From Maribacter stanieri (lineage in GTDB: Bacteria; Bacteroidota; Bacteroidia; Flavobacteriales; Flavobacteriaceae), in the NCBI RefSeq assembly GCF_900112245.1, contig NZ_FOYX01000004.1, forward strand, positions 150,884-214,883: a DNA stretch of 64,000 nt, given 5' to 3'. A program made the translations under genes and the position numbers. The notes beneath the pieces are model-generated. The model saw only the letters and a program-made list of their open reading frames with translations, had not been told where the DNA came from and did not search any database. Below, piece by piece: positions 62,213 to 64,000 of this stretch (the first letter of the stretch is position 1; every line of letters begins with the position of its first letter).

Positions 62213-64000
62213 TTATTTTCTCCAAGCAATTTCTATAAGTGTTTCTGGATAATCAACACTTGTACCATTACAGTATGCCTGAATAAAATCACCTTCATTA
62301 ATATCAACGTTAAGCGTATTGTTGTGGTTACCTTGAATACCGGTCATTGTTATTGATGCAATTACGGTAGTAGCATCATTTTTTCTGACTTCGAACGTCC
62401 ATGTTTGATCAATGTCAGATTGAGCAGATATTGCGGTTATTGTTCCGTTTCTCACCATGCGCCAGCCATTTTGATTGGATAAAGCTCCATTAAATTGACG
62501 TAAATACTCGTTGCTTGTATTATTGCTGTTTCTACCCCAACCTACCATAGTTCTATCTATACTTAGCCATTTAGACCTCGTGCCGTCGTATATATAAAGA
62601 ATTCCGTCATCATTAGAAACAAACATTTGTCCTCCGCTAGTACCAGTAGGAGTAGATGTACTTGGTTCAATTTTTAATGGAACACCTGTATCACTTTTAA
62701 CATGTAAACTAGCATCCACCGTGCCTGAAGAGAAATCACCGATACCTACATTTTGTGAGTCATCAATTCTCATGGCTTCAGTTCCCGCAGTGGAGAAACC
62801 TAGTTCGTCTGTGTCTGCTCTATACATTCCTGTATTACCATCCTCATTAAAACGATAAGCCGGTGAACCTGCTGTGCCATTGGCATTAGCAAATGACGTA
62901 GCTCTTACTTGCCCATTAACTTGTAATTTATGGGTAGGAGAAGCAGTTCCTATCCCTAATCTATTATTGCTGTTGTCCCAAAATAATTGAGAGTTGTTCT
63001 CTGATGGCTTATTGTCTGCCCCTGCAAAGAATATAGAACCTGTAGTTCCTGTATGTGATAAGTCTGAAAGAGGAATATCTAAGTCCCCGTTAGAATCCGT
63101 TATTCTTAAGTAATCAGTACCAGCTACATCAACAGTAGAAAAGCCTGTGTTAGTTTCGTTGGTGATGCTACCATCAACTTCAGTGAAGTTATTTATAATA
63201 CTATATGGTAATGCGCTAGAACCATCTCCTGTTATTGCAATTCCTGCACCTGCTATTATCTCCGTATGCGCTAAATCCGAGATTTGCGATTCGGTAATAG
63301 TTAATGCAGTTTCATGTTGGGTAACGTTGGACTCTTGCACCCGAGCATCAGCTAAGGCACCTGAAGTTAAATCCCCAGCATCAGTTGTATGTGCGCCTGT
63401 ACTGTAATTGTTATTGGCAACAAAAGCATCCACTTCCGCTTCAGAAAGTTGCGTGTTTGTATCGACTGTATGTGCTAAATCAGAGATTTGCGATTCAGTG
63501 ATAGTTAAAGCAGTTTGATGCTGAGTTATGTTTGATTCTTGAACACGAGCATCAGCTAAGACACCTATGGTTAAATCCGCCGCATCCGTTGTATGCGCGC
63601 CTGTACTATAATTGTTATTGGCAACAAAAGCATCTACTTCAGCTTCTGTTAAGTTCGTATCGACCGTATGCGCTAAATCAGAGATTTGCGATTCAGTGAT
63701 GGTCAAGGCAGTTTCATGTTGTGTAACATTTGATTCTTGAACTCTTGCATCAGCTAATAAACCCGAAGTTAAATCCGCCGCATCCATTGTATGCGCACCT
63801 GTACTGTAATTGTTATTGGCAACAAAGGCATCCACCTCAGCTTCGGATAGTTGCGTATTGGTGTCTACTGTATGTGCTAAATCCGAGATTTGCGATTCAG
63901 TGATGGTCAAAGCAGTTTCATGTTGTGTAACATTTGATTCTTGTACACGAGCATCAGCTAAGACGCCAGAAGTTAAATCCGCCGCATCCGTTGTATGCGC
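62213..64000 (-). CDS. Repetitive surface/tail-fibre-like protein, C-terminal part (partial)
   Basis: The frame is open to base 64000, so the N-terminus lies beyond the window; 595 residues are visible. The N-terminal visible part consists of 66-68-residue repeats (for example 'ESQISDLAHTVDTN', 'AFVANNNYSTGAHT', 'LADARVQESNVTQHETAL'). A beta-rich part similar to phage tail-fibre and flavobacterial tail-fibre-domain proteins follows: 'GSIFFAGADNKPSENNSQLF', 'LGIGTASPTHKLQVNGQ', 'DGNTGMYRADTDELGFS'. The last ~120 residues look like a jelly-roll domain ending 'LIEIAWRK'. No intramolecular S74 chaperone or T9SS C-terminal domain is evident. It is probably a fibrous cell-surface protein; how it is exported is unclear. 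Confidence 0.75.
   Translation of the reverse strand, partial: AHTTDAADLTSGVLADARVQESNVTQHETALTITESQISDLAHTVDTNTQLSEAEVDAFVANNNYSTGAHTMDAADLTSGLLADARVQESNVTQHETALTITESQISDLAHTVDTNLTEAEVDAFVANNNYSTGAHTTDAADLTIGVLADARVQESNITQHQTALTITESQISDLAHTVDTNTQLSEAEVDAFVANNNYSTGAHTTDAGDLTSGALADARVQESNVTQHETALTITESQISDLAHTEIIAGAGIAITGDGSSALPYSIINNFTEVDGSITNETNTGFSTVDVAGTDYLRITDSNGDLDIPLSDLSHTGTTGSIFFAGADNKPSENNSQLFWDNSNNRLGIGTASPTHKLQVNGQVRATSFANANGTAGSPAYRFNEDGNTGMYRADTDELGFSTAGTEAMRIDDSQNVGIGDFSSGTVDASLHVKSDTGVPLKIEPSTSTPTGTSGGQMFVSNDDGILYIYDGTRSKWLSIDRTMVGWGRNSNNTSNEYLRQFNGALSNQNGWRMVRNGTITAISAQSDIDQTWTFEVRKNDATTVIASITMTGIQGNHNNTLNVDINEGDFIQAYCNGTSVDYPETLIEIAWRK
63264..64000 (-). repeat. Tandem ~200-bp coding repeats within the surface protein gene
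   Basis: Successive copies of the same motif (minus-strand start of the ISDLAHT block) recur at spacings of 204, 198 and 204 bases, so at least three full units and a partial are present. The 198-base unit has lost two codons (TNLTEAEV where others have TNTQLSEAEV). The array continues past the window end. Confidence 0.9.

Noticed and set aside
62213..64000. Prophage origin for the tail-fibre-like repeat protein.
   Set aside because: No other phage genes (capsid, terminase, integrase) are seen, and similar proteins occur as cell-surface proteins in flavobacteria next to T9SS substrates.

Overview
The window is a stretch of chromosome from a Bacteroidota bacterium, most likely a gliding, marine-type member of the Flavobacteriaceae (a Maribacter/Zobellia-like genus is a guess). 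The supporting signs are AT-rich DNA, a flavobacterial division/cell-wall (dcw) cluster, a short primary sigma factor, promoter -7 elements of the TAnnTTTG type, type IX secretion (T9SS) components and a T9SS substrate, a sodium-pumping NADH dehydrogenase (Na+-NQR), and a bacillithiol disulfide reductase. No prophage, insertion sequence, CRISPR array or defence island was recognised. The region is mostly conserved housekeeping sequence, with accessory surface proteins at the right end.

Layout. 1-12.2 kb (+): dcw cluster with ftsI (3' end only), murE, mraY, murD, ftsW, murG, murC, ftsQ, ftsA and ftsZ, closed by a strong hairpin terminator. It makes lipid II and the divisome; MurE has the meso-DAP signature. 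12.2-12.8 kb (+): a YqeY-like protein and tRNA-Arg(UCG). 13.0-24.6 kb (-): ypdA/bdr, rpe, a large BNR/sortilin-like secreted protein, a haem-binding dehydrogenase-like lipoprotein, trmL, a VF530/DUF2132 protein, a type I pullulanase and rpoD. 24.6-25.4 kb: long non-coding DNA plus a frameshifted remnant. 25.4-35.2 kb: pnp, rpsO, accD, fbaA and a TamL-like outer membrane protein (-), a SpoU methyltransferase (+), porT and ubiE (-). 35.4-38.3 kb (+): trkA-trkH potassium uptake. 38.4-46.9 kb: mainly (-) with an aminotransferase, a desaturase, a DinB protein, pruA, apaG, a DUF3667 protein and the T9SS plug protein; rsmG is (+). 47.0-54.6 kb (+): nqrABCDEF, a small unknown gene and apbE, which attaches FMN to NqrB and NqrC. 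54.6-57.7 kb (-): a methyltransferase, map and gpmI. 58.0-58.9 kb (+): two paralogous secreted ankyrin proteins. 59.0-64.0 kb (-): a 55-residue membrane protein, an M48 and an M15 peptidase, a T9SS type-B substrate, and the 3' part of a repetitive surface protein.

How the genes work together. The dcw cluster builds and positions septal peptidoglycan. The nqr-apbE block is a complete module for an Na+-translocating complex with its flavinylation enzyme. PorT and the plug protein belong to the T9SS that would export the type-B substrate near the right end. TrkA/TrkH would use the ion gradients for K+ uptake. Several start codons were moved downstream because a promoter -7 element overlaps the longer candidate start (fbaA, tamL, porT, ubiE).

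The best leads for new biology are a tRNA-Arg in which the near-universal G19-C56 contact appears as A19-U56; an AccD whose four zinc-ribbon cysteines are all replaced; an unrecognised 120-residue protein between nqrF and apbE; an 11-copy TTGCTAA tandem repeat that forms the porT stop codon; and the repeat protein paired with a T9SS substrate. None is proven to be a new system.
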